A DNA stretch of 64,000 nt from Candidatus Poseidoniales archaeon (lineage in GTDB: Archaea > Thermoplasmatota > Poseidoniia > Poseidoniales > Thalassarchaeaceae): contig DUAE01000001.1 of the NCBI GenBank assembly GCA_012960975.1, positions 39,544 to 103,543 on the forward strand, given 5' to 3'. Position numbers and translations under genes: made by a program. Numbering within the stretch: the first letter of the stretch is position 1; each line of letters starts with the position of its first letter. A model generated the notes under the pieces. The model worked only from the letters and a program-made list of their open reading frames with translations, was not told the origin of the DNA and searched no databases. Shown here in pieces: positions 31,132 through 40,119 of this stretch.

Positions 31132-32451
31132 ATGAGTGCAGCAGTAGGTGACCTAGTGACGCCCGGCACAGCAGTCGAGATTCCATCAGGTGCCGAAGTA
31201 GGAGACGGGGTTCACGCCTCAGATTCTGGAGTTATAGCAACACTTACCGGAAAACTAGTTGAAAATGATGGTACTATCTCTGTTCAATCCAACCGCCCAA
31301 CTGCAAATATGCCTAAAATCGGCGATATTGTCATCGGTCAAGTAAATCGCTTGAATGCAAAGACCGCTGAAATCAGAATTCTTCACATCGAAAACAAGGA
31401 GGGCGGCGAGAGGGGCGTTCCGGCATTGAAATTATTTGCCGACATTTTCGTAACTGAATTTGTTGACCGATATATGCCATCAGCAGGAGATGCGATGCGC
31501 TCGCGAGATATCGTTCGCGCAAAAATTACTCAATTTGAACCGATGCTGAAAGCGAGTACTCGAAACGATCCAACCCTCGGTGTCTTGCATGCGATATGTC
31601 CGCCTTGTGGCGAACTTCTTGTGACCAGTGATAAAACTCCTGATTTCAATGTAGAATGTCCTCGTTGTGATTATACCGGATACCGTGTCCTTTCGAATGG
31701 CTTCGGTTATGGCCACGTTCTCCCTGATGGAGTTGATATTCAGTCACTGAATCGCCCCGGCGAGCGTTGGTCACCTGCTGCTGAGGGTAATCTCGGACAC
31801 GACGGGGCGCGACCATATCTCTCAGTCGTTGCAGATCATCGCCGTGGATTGGAGCATGAAATGCCTGCTAGCGCGGCGAAGATGCGCGGTGGCCGGGGCG
31901 GCGGCCGCGGAGGGCGCAGTGGAGGTGGAGATCGCCCACGCCGAGAAATGCACAAGACGGTCTGTACGATGTGCAGTTCCAAAACAGAAGTACCATTCAA
32001 ACCTACACCAGGTAAGCCAATCCGTTGTAGAGATTGTCTCAACAAGGTCAACGATGGTGAGGCAAGCAAGGAAGAATTAGCAGCAGAGCGCGAAGTATTG
32101 AAGGTAGCACGAGCGAAATCTGATGCTAACATGCCGATGAAACTCTTCGTCGGCAGCGTATCTTGGGATGCGAGTGAAGACGATTTGAGAAAAGTCTTCG
32201 CAGAGCATGGTACAGTAACTGAAGTTCACATAGCCAAAGATCGTGAAACCGGTAAATCACGTGGATTTGCTTTCATCTCTTTCCCAAACAAGAAAGAGGG
32301 TGCTGCGGCTGTGAAAAAGCTCGATGGTGCTGAATTCTTCGGCCGCAAACTGAGCGTTCAGGAATCTAATGCTGGCGGTGTTAAGCGTGGTGGAAATCGT
32401 GGTGGAAATCGTGGTGGCCGAGATGGTGGACGTCGTCCACGCCGAAACTGA
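31132..32451 (+). CDS. csl4: Exosome subunit Csl4 fused to CxxC-x17-CxxC zinc domain, RRM and RGG-rich tail
   Basis: Csl4 part: VTPGTAVEIPSGAEVGDGVHASDSGVIATLTG...IGDIVIGQVNRLNAKTAEIRI...SRDIVRAKITQFEPMLKASTRNDPTLGVLHAICPPCGELL...CPRCDYTGYR. Then CTMC-17 aa-CRDC, RRM with RNP2 LFVGSV and RNP1 SRGFAFISF, and tail GGNRGGNRGGRDGGRRPRRN. Confidence 0.88.
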   Translation: MSAAVGDLVTPGTAVEIPSGAEVGDGVHASDSGVIATLTGKLVENDGTISVQSNRPTANMPKIGDIVIGQVNRLNAKTAEIRILHIENKEGGERGVPALKLFADIFVTEFVDRYMPSAGDAMRSRDIVRAKITQFEPMLKASTRNDPTLGVLHAICPPCGELLVTSDKTPDFNVECPRCDYTGYRVLSNGFGYGHVLPDGVDIQSLNRPGERWSPAAEGNLGHDGARPYLSVVADHRRGLEHEMPASAAKMRGGRGGGRGGRSGGGDRPRREMHKTVCTMCSSKTEVPFKPTPGKPIRCRDCLNKVNDGEASKEELAAEREVLKVARAKSDANMPMKLFVGSVSWDASEDDLRKVFAEHGTVTEVHIAKDRETGKSRGFAFISFPNKKEGAAAVKKLDGAEFFGRKLSVQESNAGGVKRGGNRGGNRGGRDGGRRPRRN

Positions 32452-32503
32452 GTTGAATTGACTCGGTTCTAAGCGAAGTCGTGAAGGCAGAACACCTTCA
32501 CGA

Positions 32504-34297
32504 ATGGTTGGGATTCGAATGGAGGGCTGGCTTGTACTCGATGGATACGAGGACGAACCAGCTGCATTCGGTGTACCAAATTATGTCGGTTTTCATATCA
32601 GATATGTCTGTGGTGTTCTCGAAGCGCGAGGAGTTCCTTACACTTACATGACAATCGATCAGTGGCGTTTGAGCCACAAAAAACGTCTCGAAGATACTGA
32701 AGGACGAGCCCAAATTAAACGCGAGTTGAGCGAACTCGATGGTGCGATCGTTTTAGCAGGTGCAATCGTGCCGGGAAAGTATATTCGTGGAACTCCTATT
32801 TCACGTGGCGAACTAGACAAATTTTTGGCGATTTTTCCATATGAACAACCGGTGCTCTGTGGCGGTTGGGCAATCAAGCATTGGCGATATGATGGATGGA
32901 CTCCTCTTCGCTCGAAATTGTTTTGTGCAGTAAATGATGTCGATGCTTCACTAGATCATTATCTCTCAACAGGTGAGTGGTCTCATAGTAAGCGCACCGC
33001 TGAGCAATGGTCCGAATGGGCGCTTGCTGGTGCGCGCTCAAAAGCAGTGACCACGCATCCTGATTTATTGACTGAAGATGGACGCGCAGGTCCATTGACT
33101 TACGAGTTGGAATTGTATCAAGGATGCGTTCGGTTCAAGCGCGGTTGCAAGTTTTGTATCGAACCAAAAAAAGGCCTACCACTATGGCGCGAAGAATCAG
33201 AGGTTTTGTCTGAAATCACAGCTGCTCTCGATAGCGGTGTCAATCACATACGTATAGGTGGCGCGACCGATATTTACACCTACAAGGCTGAAGGGGTACG
33301 CGATCTAGAATATCCGATTCCGAATCCCGAGCCGATTGCTAAAATTCTACATGGTGCTCGCGAGGATGAGCGACTCAAAATTTTCCACGTCGACAATGGC
33401 AACCCCTCTATCGTAGCAGAAAATCTCGAACCTGCTACCGAGATAACGAAAACGATGGTTAACACTCTAAGTGATGGCGCGGTTCTATCTTTTGGACTCG
33501 AATCAGCCGACCCGACCGTCCATGAAATAAATTGGTTAAATTGCAATGCTGAGCAACTTACAACTGCCATTCGCCACATCAATGAATTCGGTAAAGGTCG
33601 TGGCGAACGCGGTCTCCCTAAACTCCTACCTGGACTCAACTTCATCGCCGGTTTGAATGGTGAAACCGACAAATCTTACCAAATGAATCTAGAATTATTG
33701 CACAACCTACGTAGCCAAGGCCTGTGGTTACGCAGAATCAACATCAGGCAAGTCGAAGGGCGCGGATTTCAAGATATCTCCGAAGAACCATTCCGTGCTT
33801 TCAAAAAAGCCGTCAGAGAAGAAATTGACACAATTTTACTCCAAGAAATGTTCCCGCTCGGTACCAAACTTTCCGATGTATGGTGGGAAGCACACGAGAA
33901 CCGTATTCGTCGACCAGAACAGGTTCTTGACCCAAGTCATCGAGCCGAAGTGATTCGCGGAAAGGCAGGAATTACCTTCGGTCGTCAGATTGGAGCCTAC
34001 CCAATCCTTGTCGGGTTACCATATCTCGTACCACTCGAGGCTGGCTCCGACATTATCGTTACTGGTCATGGGGCGAGAAGCATCTCTGGAGTTGAAGCAA
34101 ATCTTTCGATAAACAAGGCAACTCAATCTCAATTGGAGGCAGTTCCAGGAATTGGGAAGAAGGCAGCTTGGCGCATTGTCAGTACACGAGCAAAAGCTAG
34201 TAGAAAATCCAAAATTCCATTCGATTCTGTGGAGGCTGCCTTTCAGGCAGCGGGCATACAAACTCCTGAGGTGGCAAAACAAGTGTTCTCAATTTGA
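32504..34297 (+). CDS. Radical SAM protein with C-terminal helix-hairpin-helix (COG1031-like)
   Basis: LYQGCVRFKRGCKFCIEPKKGLPLWREESEVLSEI, HIRIGGATDIYTY, LLPGLNFIAGLNGET, and C-terminal INKATQSQLEAVPGIGKKAAWRIVSTRAK. Confidence 0.8.
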   Translation: MVGIRMEGWLVLDGYEDEPAAFGVPNYVGFHIRYVCGVLEARGVPYTYMTIDQWRLSHKKRLEDTEGRAQIKRELSELDGAIVLAGAIVPGKYIRGTPISRGELDKFLAIFPYEQPVLCGGWAIKHWRYDGWTPLRSKLFCAVNDVDASLDHYLSTGEWSHSKRTAEQWSEWALAGARSKAVTTHPDLLTEDGRAGPLTYELELYQGCVRFKRGCKFCIEPKKGLPLWREESEVLSEITAALDSGVNHIRIGGATDIYTYKAEGVRDLEYPIPNPEPIAKILHGAREDERLKIFHVDNGNPSIVAENLEPATEITKTMVNTLSDGAVLSFGLESADPTVHEINWLNCNAEQLTTAIRHINEFGKGRGERGLPKLLPGLNFIAGLNGETDKSYQMNLELLHNLRSQGLWLRRINIRQVEGRGFQDISEEPFRAFKKAVREEIDTILLQEMFPLGTKLSDVWWEAHENRIRRPEQVLDPSHRAEVIRGKAGITFGRQIGAYPILVGLPYLVPLEAGSDIIVTGHGARSISGVEANLSINKATQSQLEAVPGIGKKAAWRIVSTRAKASRKSKIPFDSVEAAFQAAGIQTPEVAKQVFSI

Positions 34298-34356
34298 TGC
34301 AGAGACTGGCCATTGAGGGGGAATAGTCATAGCCTCAACTTACTCGCTCATGGATA

Positions 34357-37300
34357 ATGTCTGATTCCAATTCGAAGGGTCGAATCGTAGCGCTGTCTAT
34401 TTGCTTACTATTTCTTGGAATACCCATTCTGGGAATAATTTCCGCAGATTTTTCTCAAACGGAACTTCAAAATGAAAATAAAAAGTTACTTACCCACGTC
34501 GATTCGACTATAATTCACGAGCCTGGTTCTGCTCATGGACAGGTTTTCAGCAACTCTGTTTTCGAACTGAATTCTTACTCACCGAAACTGATTATGGGTA
34601 ATGGTAGTTCGGTTGAATTCAGTTCGGCAAGCGCGGTTTTGACAACTGATTCAGTTATTTCAACCGCTGATGATTGTTCTCTTTTAGCAAATTTATCACT
34701 ATACTGTGACGGATTGAATAATTATGGTCAACTCGGTATCGGCAACACCCAACTGTCGAGTGGATATGTTAATTTCGGTGGAAAAATTCCAGCGGCACTC
34801 AGCGATGGTTCAGATCATTATTGTGTAATTCTTGATGATGGGTCGGTCAATTGCTGGGGTCGAAATAATAAGGGCCAAATCGGCGATGGGACGAATATCA
34901 ATAGGAATTCACCTGTGGCGATTGACCTTGGAACAAATAAGACAGCAGTATCGATTTCAGCCGGTCGAGATTTTACCTGCGCTCTATTGAATACTGGAGA
35001 AGTTTCGTGCTGGGGAGATAACTCATATGGCATTCTCGCTGACGGAACTACGACCGATTCTAACTCTCCGATAGTCTCCAATCATTCAACTGGACTCAAC
35101 GCGGTGGCAATTACGACTCCAGGATACAGCGTTTGCGCTATTTTCGACAACGCTTCAATTAGTTGCTGGGGGAAGTCCTACACTGTATTTTCTGTCAATG
35201 GAGCGGTTAGCGCAGGTTCAGCACAAATTGCACTTGCTAGCGGACGAACAGCCGTTGCCATCGATGGAATTAATTCCCATACTTGTGCAATTCTCGACAA
35301 CGGCTCAGCGAATTGCTGGGGAGTGAATACCTACGGGCAATTCGGTAATGGCGAGTGTTCTTCAGTTATCGTAGGAAGTGGATGTACTGGCTCGAATGGC
35401 AATATGCCAATCGAAGTTAACATGACTGGAGCGGGTTCGGTCTCTTCACTAATTGCAATCTCTGTTGGAACTGATTCAACCTGTGGGATTAATTCAGGAT
35501 ACGACCTATATTGCTGGGGCAGGCAATCAGGTGAATTCGATGGTACTAACGATTCTCTAACAATGCCTCATCTTATGAATTTCAGCGATGGTTCATCGAT
35601 AGCTTATTCGGATCAAGATATGGATAATGATGGTACGGTCAACATTCTTGATGTTCATATGGCTGGAGATGCAGATGGTGATGGGATTCCGAGCCCGACC
35701 GATCCATATCCAAACAATCCTGCACGATGGATGAATTGTGAGGAAGGGGAGTGGGGGAGACTTACTTGCACTGAGGCGAGTCCTGGGCATTATGCACCAA
35801 ACGGTGCGCTCTACCACTCAGAATGTACTTTTGGAGAATTCCAACATGCGAGTGGCCAGCCGAGTTGTAACTCAGCTTCAGCCGGACATTATGTCAATCG
35901 GGCCGCATCGAATCTTCAATACCAATGTGATCTAGGGAGTTACCAAACTGATGTGGGGCAATCCTCTTGCACTAATGCAACAGCAGGAAATCATGTCCCT
36001 CTCTTCAGTGGTGAATCCGGTGATGATGCCGGAAACTCGACCCACCTTTCCCCGATGAGTGCTGATTATTCTGCGACCATCGCTACCGATTCAGATTTAT
36101 TTGATTATTACAAGATCACAGTCCCGAAGAGTTCTGGAATTTCAGTAAATCTTTCTACTTTCAGCTCTGCTGAAGTTGACCTAATCCTCTACAATTCAAG
36201 CTTAGGCGTAATCGCTTCATCTTCCAATTCTGGATTCTACGATGACGCGAACACGAACGCAACTTCATACAGTTCAGCGTTCGATGTTTATATCGCCGTC
36301 GAGCGAGTAAACGGAACAGGCGCTTACTCATTCAAAATTTGGCTTTTCAATACCGCTGACGGAACATTGATCGGTGACCCAACTTATTCGTTAAACGTCG
36401 AATTTAGCGCACGCCAAATCGAGTGCTCAACTGGAACTTATCAACCAAATGCTGGCAGTGATTCATGCGATTTAGCAGATCCAGGATACCATGTTGCTGG
36501 AGTTGGGGCTACATCTCAAACTGCTTGTTCTGCGGGTACTTACCAACCTCAGTACGGCCAAATAAGTTGTGTCACCGCTTCGTTAGGTCATTTCGTTCCA
36601 GCTGCTGCTTCGTCATACCAAACACCTGCGAATGCTGGGTATTACGTTGCGTTGCTCGGTGCTACCTCAGAAACACCGTGCAGTGCCGGAACATATCAAC
36701 CATTGACTGGACAGTATTTCTGTAATGATGCTGATGCTGGATATTATGTCGCAAGTAGCGGCTCCGATGCACAATTCGCTTGTGGCCTTGGCACCTACCA
36801 GCCGAATACTGGCGAGACTTACTGCTTGAATGCTGCAGCGGGATATCATGTTCCAACAACGGCTGCAACAAGCCAAACCGCCTGCGGACCTGGAACTTAT
36901 CAGCCGAGTGGCGGACAGTCGAACTGCCTCTATGCGAGTCCTGGATTTTTCTCTGCTGGAAACGCTTCGACCACTCAGACTCCTTGTGTTGCCGGCACAT
37001 TTCAACCAACTACTGGCCAAACTCGCTGTTTGAATGCTGATGCAGGATATTATGTTGACATCAACGCATCGGCAACACAATTCGCATGCGGGCTTGGTAC
37101 CTATCAGCCGAATACCGGCTCGATAGATTGTATGATTGCTGAGCCTGGCCATTACGTTGGAGTTACAGGCTCACCAAGCCAGACGCCTTGCGCGGCTGGT
37201 ACATATAATCCGAATTCAGGTTCAACGTCATTTTCGGATTGTATCGCAGCGTCTACCGGCCATTATGTTCCAAATTCCGGTAGTGATGCAGAATTAGAAT

Positions 37301-39246
37301 GTGGAATTGGAACATATACAGACCAAACCGGTCAATCAACATGTACAGATGCAGATGCTGGCAATTATGTTGATTCAACAGCAGCAGAATCGCAAACAGA
37401 GTGTGCAGCCGGCACATACCAACCTCAAGCAGCTCAAGCCGGCTGTTACGATGCCGATCCTGGAAATTTTGTTCCTTCACTTGGTTCAGCACTACAAACA
37501 GAATGCTCAGCTGGAACTTACAATCCAATGAGTGGTTCATCGCTGTCTAGCGATTGCCTACAAGCGATGGCTGGATACTACGTCGCAAATTCTGGTTCCG
37601 CTGACCAAACTGAATGCGGCGTTGGAACTTATCAACCAGTGATTGGTCAATTGAGTTGTATTGATTCACCAGCTGGAACATATATCTCAACAACTGGCCA
37701 AACTGGCTATATCGAGTGTCCAGTAGGACGTTACCAGCCGGCTCAAGGTTCAACTGAATGTGTGAATTCAGAGCCAGGGAATTATGTTGCTTCTTTGATG
37801 GCGACGGCACAAATTGAGTGTATTTCTGGAACTTATCAACCTAATTACCAAGCGACAGATTGCATTGAAGCAGATGCTGGATATTATGTTGCAAGTGACG
37901 GTTCAGCATCACAAACGATTAACCCTCTCGATTACTACACCGACTCAAATGGCAGTTCTTACCTGACGAATTGTCCGAATTTTTACATTACTCTTGAATT
38001 AGGAGCCGATTCGATTGCTGATTGTGTTCTCGATACCGATGGTGACAGGATAATCGACGAAAACGACCCTGATGATGATGGAGATGGAAGATTGGACCTC
38101 ATCGATGATTGTTCGCCGGGATTAACCGGCTGGATCAGCAATGTCGAGACAGATGCTGACGGTGATGGATGCCAGGATGAGGGAGAAGATTCTGATGATG
38201 ACAATGATGGCGTCGAAGATACCTACGACTCCTTCCCTCAAGATAATCTAGAGTGGGAAGATACCGACGGAGATGGAATCGGAAATAATGCTGACATTGA
38301 TGATGATGGCGATGGTTGGAGCGATACGATCGAAGCGATTTGCGATACCGATTCTGAACTCATCGGTGACGTTCCACTAGATACCGATGGGGATGGAATC
38401 TGCGATAAGTCCGATACCGATGATGATGGTGATGGATATTCCGACATCTCAGATTGGGCCATACTCGATGCTATGGAATGGGTCGATACCGATGGAGACG
38501 GTATCGGAAATAATGCTGACACTGATGATGACGGTGATGGTTGGTCAGATGAGAAAGAAATTCTAGAAGGCACAAATCCCCTCTACGCAGATAGCGATAA
38601 TGATGGGGTGATCGACCCAGAGGATGCATTCCCAAACGATATTCATGAGACCCTAGATGATGATGGGGACGGAGTCGGGAATAACCAAGATTCTCACCCT
38701 AATAATGCTCGATACCAGACCACATTCGACTTATTGATTGATATTATGGCAGGAATTGCAGCTCTTGTCGTGATTGGCGCTGCTGCAGTATTCGGCTTGC
38801 GCCAGAAATCAGAAGATAGTGAAGAGGAGGATCCCACTCCTGAGTCCCAAGGTCATGTTGGAGTTGGAATAGGTGAATTAGAACCGATAGAGATGGCTGG
38901 AGTTTCAACTATCTCTGATTCAGCAACCGAATCCGGTTTCAGTGATGATGACGTTGCATCTGAGGCTGACCCGATTTTACAGTACACACAAGAACCGGTT
39001 GCAGAACCTGAACCTGAACCTGATCGGGAATTCGATGTAGGAAGCATGGAAGACCTAGATGATTTGTTATCAGAATTACCGGCCCCGCCAAAACTGGTTA
39101 TCGCACCGCCTGCGGGTACGCCGATTAACGCAAATGGTCAACAGGTTTGGAAGGATGAAACAGGGCAGGTTTGGTGCATGAATATGGATGGAACCATCCT
39201 CAAACATGATGCTGCAACTGGTGGATGGATTACTTACCATAACTGA
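34357..39246 (+). CDS. Giant surface protein: RCC1-like propeller, cysteine-rich GCC2/GCC3-like repeats with inserted PPC-like domain, Ca-binding TSP3-like repeats, C-terminal TM and cytosolic tail
   Basis: Signal segment, repeated CAILDNGSANCWGxNxYGQxGNG units, about 17 units CxxGTYQPxxGQxxCxxADAGYYVxxxxxxxQTx, then DTDGDGIGNNADIDDDGDGWSD repeats, TM LIDIMAGIAALVVIGAAAVFGL. Confidence 0.85.
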   Translation: MSDSNSKGRIVALSICLLFLGIPILGIISADFSQTELQNENKKLLTHVDSTIIHEPGSAHGQVFSNSVFELNSYSPKLIMGNGSSVEFSSASAVLTTDSVISTADDCSLLANLSLYCDGLNNYGQLGIGNTQLSSGYVNFGGKIPAALSDGSDHYCVILDDGSVNCWGRNNKGQIGDGTNINRNSPVAIDLGTNKTAVSISAGRDFTCALLNTGEVSCWGDNSYGILADGTTTDSNSPIVSNHSTGLNAVAITTPGYSVCAIFDNASISCWGKSYTVFSVNGAVSAGSAQIALASGRTAVAIDGINSHTCAILDNGSANCWGVNTYGQFGNGECSSVIVGSGCTGSNGNMPIEVNMTGAGSVSSLIAISVGTDSTCGINSGYDLYCWGRQSGEFDGTNDSLTMPHLMNFSDGSSIAYSDQDMDNDGTVNILDVHMAGDADGDGIPSPTDPYPNNPARWMNCEEGEWGRLTCTEASPGHYAPNGALYHSECTFGEFQHASGQPSCNSASAGHYVNRAASNLQYQCDLGSYQTDVGQSSCTNATAGNHVPLFSGESGDDAGNSTHLSPMSADYSATIATDSDLFDYYKITVPKSSGISVNLSTFSSAEVDLILYNSSLGVIASSSNSGFYDDANTNATSYSSAFDVYIAVERVNGTGAYSFKIWLFNTADGTLIGDPTYSLNVEFSARQIECSTGTYQPNAGSDSCDLADPGYHVAGVGATSQTACSAGTYQPQYGQISCVTASLGHFVPAAASSYQTPANAGYYVALLGATSETPCSAGTYQPLTGQYFCNDADAGYYVASSGSDAQFACGLGTYQPNTGETYCLNAAAGYHVPTTAATSQTACGPGTYQPSGGQSNCLYASPGFFSAGNASTTQTPCVAGTFQPTTGQTRCLNADAGYYVDINASATQFACGLGTYQPNTGSIDCMIAEPGHYVGVTGSPSQTPCAAGTYNPNSGSTSFSDCIAASTGHYVPNSGSDAELECGIGTYTDQTGQSTCTDADAGNYVDSTAAESQTECAAGTYQPQAAQAGCYDADPGNFVPSLGSALQTECSAGTYNPMSGSSLSSDCLQAMAGYYVANSGSADQTECGVGTYQPVIGQLSCIDSPAGTYISTTGQTGYIECPVGRYQPAQGSTECVNSEPGNYVASLMATAQIECISGTYQPNYQATDCIEADAGYYVASDGSASQTINPLDYYTDSNGSSYLTNCPNFYITLELGADSIADCVLDTDGDRIIDENDPDDDGDGRLDLIDDCSPGLTGWISNVETDADGDGCQDEGEDSDDDNDGVEDTYDSFPQDNLEWEDTDGDGIGNNADIDDDGDGWSDTIEAICDTDSELIGDVPLDTDGDGICDKSDTDDDGDGYSDISDWAILDAMEWVDTDGDGIGNNADTDDDGDGWSDEKEILEGTNPLYADSDNDGVIDPEDAFPNDIHETLDDDGDGVGNNQDSHPNNARYQTTFDLLIDIMAGIAALVVIGAAAVFGLRQKSEDSEEEDPTPESQGHVGVGIGELEPIEMAGVSTISDSATESGFSDDDVASEADPILQYTQEPVAEPEPEPDREFDVGSMEDLDDLLSELPAPPKLVIAPPAGTPINANGQQVWKDETGQVWCMNMDGTILKHDAATGGWITYHN
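35730..37925 (+). repeat. Protein-coding tandem repeat block (about 33-35 aa, roughly 100-nt units; about 17 units)
   Basis: Aligned by eye from the ORF translation, e.g. CGLGTYQPNTGETYCLNAAAGYHVPTTAATSQTA / CGPGTYQPSGGQSNCLYASPGFFSAGNASTTQTP / CVAGTFQPTTGQTRCLNADAGYYVDINASATQFA. Confidence 0.85.
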
Positions 39247-39358
39247 AATCACAAGTAAGAATACTCGTAAATACAGGATAACCTCTACTGTCGTCTCAGT
39301 CATGGGCTAGGCTAGCATTGATAGACAAACACTCAATGCGCTTATCCTGTGGTGACAT

Positions 39359-39817
39359 ATGAGTGAGAATAAGCCAACAAATGAGATGATACTAACAATT
39401 GAAGCAAGCGCACATTGTGACGGGCCTTGCGGAGTCTATGATCCTGCGAGCGCTCGTATCGCAGCAGAGGCTGTACAATCTATGACCCTGAAGATGATTG
39501 CACTGATGAATGATGAAGCGATGGCGAACCCACAAAATGTGATGACATTGAATCGCTATTCATCAATCAAGGAAGAAGAATCACAAAAGTGTAAGGATGA
39601 ACTTCTAATTCTATGGACTGATTTCTTCAAGCCTCAACACCTCGATGCGAATCCTGATTTACACGATACTTTCTGGCAGGCAGCAAAACTTTGCTCAGCC
39701 TGCAAGGTCGAAGTTTCTGAGCAACATGCTCAGGAATTGATGGACGCAGTCGAAGCGATTCACCACATATTCTGGACCGCGAAAGGTCGTGATGTTCCAT
39801 GGATCCGCGCTTCCTGA
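39359..39817 (+). CDS. sodN: Nickel-containing superoxide dismutase
   Basis: Nickel hook HCDGPCGVYDPASARIAAEAV (canonical HCDLPCGVYDPAQAR) preceded by an 18-aa propeptide; followed by SodX-like peptidase. Confidence 0.92.
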   Translation: MSENKPTNEMILTIEASAHCDGPCGVYDPASARIAAEAVQSMTLKMIALMNDEAMANPQNVMTLNRYSSIKEEESQKCKDELLILWTDFFKPQHLDANPDLHDTFWQAAKLCSACKVEVSEQHAQELMDAVEAIHHIFWTAKGRDVPWIRAS

Positions 39818-40104
39818 ATGTAGTAGTTAACGGCGACTCGATGTGGCCGACTTTAGCGAATGGTGCCTCCGCTCGATTCGAGATGATCGATGCGACTGTT
39901 CACGATGGACTGAAAGTGGGACAAATTGTATTGCTCGACCATCCGTTCCGGTCTGAACTGCGAATTATCAAACGAATTCAAACGATTTCGAATGGAAAGG
40001 CCTTTCTCATCGGAGATAATCCTGACCCTACGGCGAGCGAAGATTCACACAATTTCGGAGCGATCGAGATTGCGTCAATTTTTGCAATCCTTTCACAAAA
40101 TTGA
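39799..40104 (+). CDS. sodX: Nickel-type superoxide dismutase maturation protease (S24/S26-like)
   Basis: VVVNGDSMWPTLANGASARFE (Ser motif), LRIIKRIQTI (Lys region), FLIGDNPDPTASEDSHNFGAI; overlaps the end of sodN. Confidence 0.88.
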   Translation: MDPRFLNVVVNGDSMWPTLANGASARFEMIDATVHDGLKVGQIVLLDHPFRSELRIIKRIQTISNGKAFLIGDNPDPTASEDSHNFGAIEIASIFAILSQN

Positions 40105-40119
40105 ATTTCTAAGTTTTCC

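Noticed and set aside
31870-31945. G-rich tract as possible G-quadruplex regulatory element
   Set aside because: Explained by coding of the Gly/Arg linker of the Csl4-RRM protein; no independent evidence.
35730-37925. Possible CRISPR-like or satellite repeat array
   Set aside because: Repeats are in frame, diverge at DNA level and encode Cys-rich protein units; no conserved direct repeats with unique spacers.
36662-38573. Antisense ORFs 36662-37009, 36667-37152, 37253-37540, 38238-38573 (Ser/Pro/Cys-rich)
   Set aside because: Low-complexity shadows of the repeat and DxDGDG-coding regions of the sense gene.
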